Shown here piece after piece: positions 56,556 through 60,000 of a stretch of DNA of 60,000 bases (position 1 is the first letter of the stretch; every line of letters begins with the position of its first letter). Origin of the DNA: Bolinopsis microptera. Its lineage: Eukaryota; Ctenophora; Tentaculata; Lobata; Bolinopsidae. The stretch spans positions 20,552,103 to 20,612,102 of the forward strand of contig NC_087072.1 of assembly GCF_026151205.1 (NCBI RefSeq), in the 5' to 3' direction. The notes under the pieces are model-generated. The model did no database searches, had not been told where the DNA came from, and saw only the letters and a program-made list of their open reading frames with translations. A program made the translations under genes and the position numbers.

Positions 56556-59500
56556 TATGAGCTTAAAATACGATCTGAATGCTATTTTAATGTAATTCTA
56601 GACCAAATGGTCATTTTAAATCGCCATAATCTTGCAAAAACTGCTTTTATATTGCACAATGGACAACACACCTATTGTATCAATTTGTTTCCATTTCCAT
56701 CGGACATGACTGACAAAAAGCACTATAATATTTTTAACAAACGTCACTTGAAAGCTTCTGAAACAAATAATCTGTCGTACCACTTACACGTTTCTAAAAC
56801 CCCAGAATAGTCGGCCGAAAAAATGTCATATTAATTATAATAAACTAACACGTCTCAGAGAAGAATGCAAAACTTTGATTAACCAAATATGCTGTGACGG
56901 ACACTGTGGAAAAATTCTCACTCCCAAGGATTATCAGCTTATGGTATTATCCAATTAACCTTTCGACCGATATTAATTTTGCACCTAAAGGGTGCCGAAA
57001 AAGGTGATCCAATCAAGCGATAATTGTAAATAAATTTAGAGCGATTTGAATAAGTAATTTGTCATTGACAGTGGAGCTGTAGAATATGATCTCCGGAGGC
57101 TGTGATACAATTTGCTGATCTTTATAGATTATTCACGGATGGCGTGAAGTTCCTTTTCAAATTGTCCAATGACTGCATTTAATCTTTATGCTAGAACTCA
57201 AAAGTAAAAATCGTGTGATGCTGAGCTTTCGTAAAAACCTGATTTCAGATTTGCTTAAAAATGGATAACCACGCATGAATAATTCATTGTACCCATACGA
57301 ATGATTAGCTCCTTGAGCTGTGGACAGCTTCTGGATGAGCTGAACTTCAGCCTGAAGCATTGAAACTTTAGCATTTGGGAGTAAACTCTGTTTCAGATTC
57401 TAAATACGATACACAAAATTCAAAAGGTGACATATGCTCAAAAAACTGTTTTTGCACTCGTTGTACGTCCCCCCTCACTGTGCACACAAACTCGAATTAG
57501 AATGAATATGCAAAAAGCTGCTGTTTGGCCTGAAATTTCTAACACAGCTTCAACTTTAAGTGTATCAGTCATCATTACACAAGTCGTAAGACAAGTCGAA
57601 GGGTCAAAGCGAAGGTGAGTTAATCTGAGTTATTAATAAAAGTCAGTACTTGATTGCTTTTTTCGGTCACCCTGTATTTTGGAGCCACAACACTAGGTTT
57701 TCTCGTTATGTCTCGTTAAGAATAAGTGAACTACTTAACTAGCTGTTTTCTGACATTTGATTGAGAGATTTCACTAGAACAGGTATTATTGACCTAATAT
57801 GGTATTGATCAATATTTTAAATCTATTAATAGACTTTCCAGCCAACCTTTCATTATTAATCGACCGATGCCGATATAAACACATTCATTGAAGAAACGAT
57901 GTCACTGAGTCGATATATTTTAATGTTGCCATGGGATGGCAAGTCCTCATTCATTGTAATCCGATAGTTTCACTGCATCTTTATTCTTTATAATATACAG
58001 TGGCTCAAATGAAAGAAGGTAAAGTTGAAGCCCCTGGCCTCTTTTGAGAGAACGAAAATTGACAGAAAATCATGAATTTAGGAATATCTGTATGCCGGTT
58101 ATTTTACAGTTGCTATATTCGAAAAATAGAGCTGTGGAAGTAAGTTGAATGAGACATCGAACTATCTAATCCTCTATAAAATACAATAAACAGAAAATGT
58201 TAATTTCAGAGTTTTGTTCTTTACAAATGATTTCGCCCTTAACCGTGGTGTCTGCAGTTTTTGCTGCTGCTATCACATAACTAACCCATTAAATGGAACT
58301 GATCTGATAAAATTTTAAAATGTCTGGAAATGACAAAAAAGAAGAGTTAGCAGCAATAGCAAATAGACGTTCATAAATCAAAATGACGTCAGAAATTCAA
58401 ACAACACACAACTAAAAATAATTACTAGTAGAATTCCATTTCTGTATAAAAGAGGAAATACGGCGCAATTTAACAATTACCTAGCGTATAAGAAAATTAT
58501 ATGATCAGGATCATGATATTAATATCAAGAACATCATGCAACATTCAGGTTAAGGTTTGACAGTTCCTCGATAATATTATTATGCGGGCATGTCAATATG
58601 TTAAACATTGTAATTCATAAATACTACGTAATATAGTACGTGTACCACGTCTATAAGTATAGTTATATTGTTTACAAGAACGAGGAGGGCTTCTCTCTGT
58701 TCTCGTTATACCGTACACCGGGAGCAAACTTTTATCCTAGCTCCCGCTCCATTACGAGATAGGCGATGACAACTTTCTGGGGATTTTGTGGGCAGAACGG
58801 GACGAATTATATATTCTAATTGGAAAATGGAATATTGAGCTGTCTAATATAAAAACTTTCTATCACTATCAGGGTGAGGGTAGGCACAGATAATTGAGCA
58901 GGACAGGGAGGTACTGCTTGTTTTACGGGGAGGGCTTCATAGCAATAGTTCATATCATGTCGTAAACATGGCAGTATTTCCTTCCTTCTCCCATTTTATT
59001 GCGGGGCGTTGACATGTTTCTATAAAGAACGGAATCCGAATACGGTAGAAAGACGCGCAGTATTGCTAAACTATGGAAACTATGTAGCTGTTTCCGGATC
59101 TTCTGCTCCAGTTACTATGTACAATCGAACACGCCCTAAGTGTCTATCCAAACTGCATTTTATCGATATTTAAATGGATTAGAGAAGCGGGTCAGATCGG
59201 AAATTGATCAAGTATTTGCCAATAATACTTAATATTTATGACAGATTCAATGCATGAAAGCTTGTTTATATTCTCTAAAGCTTTTAAATATTCCCATGGG
59301 TGATTAGTCTGATTAGTAATTACTGGAACAAAAATTTTCATAGCAAATTAGATACAAAACTCACTTTCAAATTTACTTGAAGGTTTGAAGAACGTGACGA
59401 CGCGTTACAAATTATTCCAAATACCGAACAGAGTTTCTGCACACTATACATATAGGTTATTGAGATTAGGGGAACAAAATTTTCCTAGAACTGTTACTAT

Positions 59501-60000
59501 AAACTTATTATAAAAAAGTTATAGTATATTTGACCAGAATGTATAAAAGCCACGGTCATGCTTGCCAGCACTGTGATATAATACTTCACGACAATCTGTT
59601 GTAAAACAGGGGTTCCAGAAAACCCACTTCCCGATACTCCTGAAACAAAATTTCAGATCTCTAACACAATTTTAACGTGGTTTTTAAGGCACCTGAATAT
59701 GGCGATTTTGGGGTTTTACCCGAATTTCGTATATCAGTATACGTGCTACTGCTATGGCGAGTATTTTGCGCAAATTTCTTAAAAACCTCCACATACCTAA
59801 CTATTTCTTATTCTTGTCATCTTTGACATTAAATTAGAATGTTTTGAACTAAAAATAAACCTGCTGAACGACTTTCAATGAGCCTTAATGCCTGAAATAC
59901 AGTAAAGGGGGTACAATTCGTCACTTGCTATTAAAACATGTGCTCCTTCATAAACATTATCATTATCTTGTCATACGTTGTATGACCCGCCCCCTGTATC
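56556..60000. other. Intergenic to window end, no gene recognised
   Basis: AT-rich. CACCCTGTATTTTGG near 57669 is a lone mariner-like end without a partner. CAGTGGCTCAAATGAAA near 58000 is another possible transposon end. Small ORFs at 56607, 57157 and 57427 show no protein character. Confidence 0.4.

Overview
The window is eukaryotic, AT-rich nuclear DNA from an animal. Short coding exons with GT-AG introns, a metazoan-type spectraplakin, an intronless rhodopsin-like GPCR, interstitial TTAGGG repeats and a dense mix of LINEs and small inverted-repeat elements fit an early-branching metazoan. A cnidarian, perhaps a hydrozoan, is my best guess; that is inference only.

Region 1 (2-20700, + strand) is the 3' portion of one large spectraplakin gene (MACF1/dystonin/Shot family). 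I resolve 37 coding exons whose phases join, apart from one uncertain junction at exon 13/14, for about 3,410 codons. In order they encode a spectrin-repeat rod, a single 4.73-kb exon for a disordered insert, more spectrin repeats, a GAS2-related (GAR) microtubule-binding domain and a basic Ser-rich tail with two SGIP (SxIP-type) EB1-binding motifs. No EF-hand pair is visible before the GAR domain. The upstream part (actin-binding CH domains, plakin domain) would lie left of the window. The introns carry several inverted-repeat elements and two tandem arrays.

Region 2 (22192-23259, - strand) is an intronless seven-transmembrane receptor, tail-to-tail with the spectraplakin.

Region 3 (about 23.3-34 kb) has no convincing host gene. 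It holds the 3' end of a truncated LINE (25754-26509 plus a structured 3' UTR), microsatellites, short tandem repeats and telomere-like repeats.

Region 4 (about 34.2-40.7 kb, + strand) is an apparently intact two-ORF non-LTR retrotransposon. ORF2 has a Cys/His finger, an AP endonuclease and a reverse transcriptase with every catalytic motif readable. ORF1 joins an AlkB-like 2-oxoglutarate/Fe(II) dioxygenase to an SGNH-type esterase. Esterase and PHD modules are known from CR1-like LINEs; the AlkB module is the most unusual thing in the window. Both ORFs follow a similar branch-point, pyrimidine-tract and AG motif.

Region 5 (about 40.7-60 kb) is intergenic and repeat-rich. It contains a perfect 374-bp spacerless palindrome, a 770-bp element with perfect 36-bp terminal inverted repeats, an 822-bp element with repeated subterminal motifs, a minus-strand LINE remnant split by an element with an 8-bp target duplication, and a miniature LINE derivative that joins the start of an endonuclease to the end of an ORF2.
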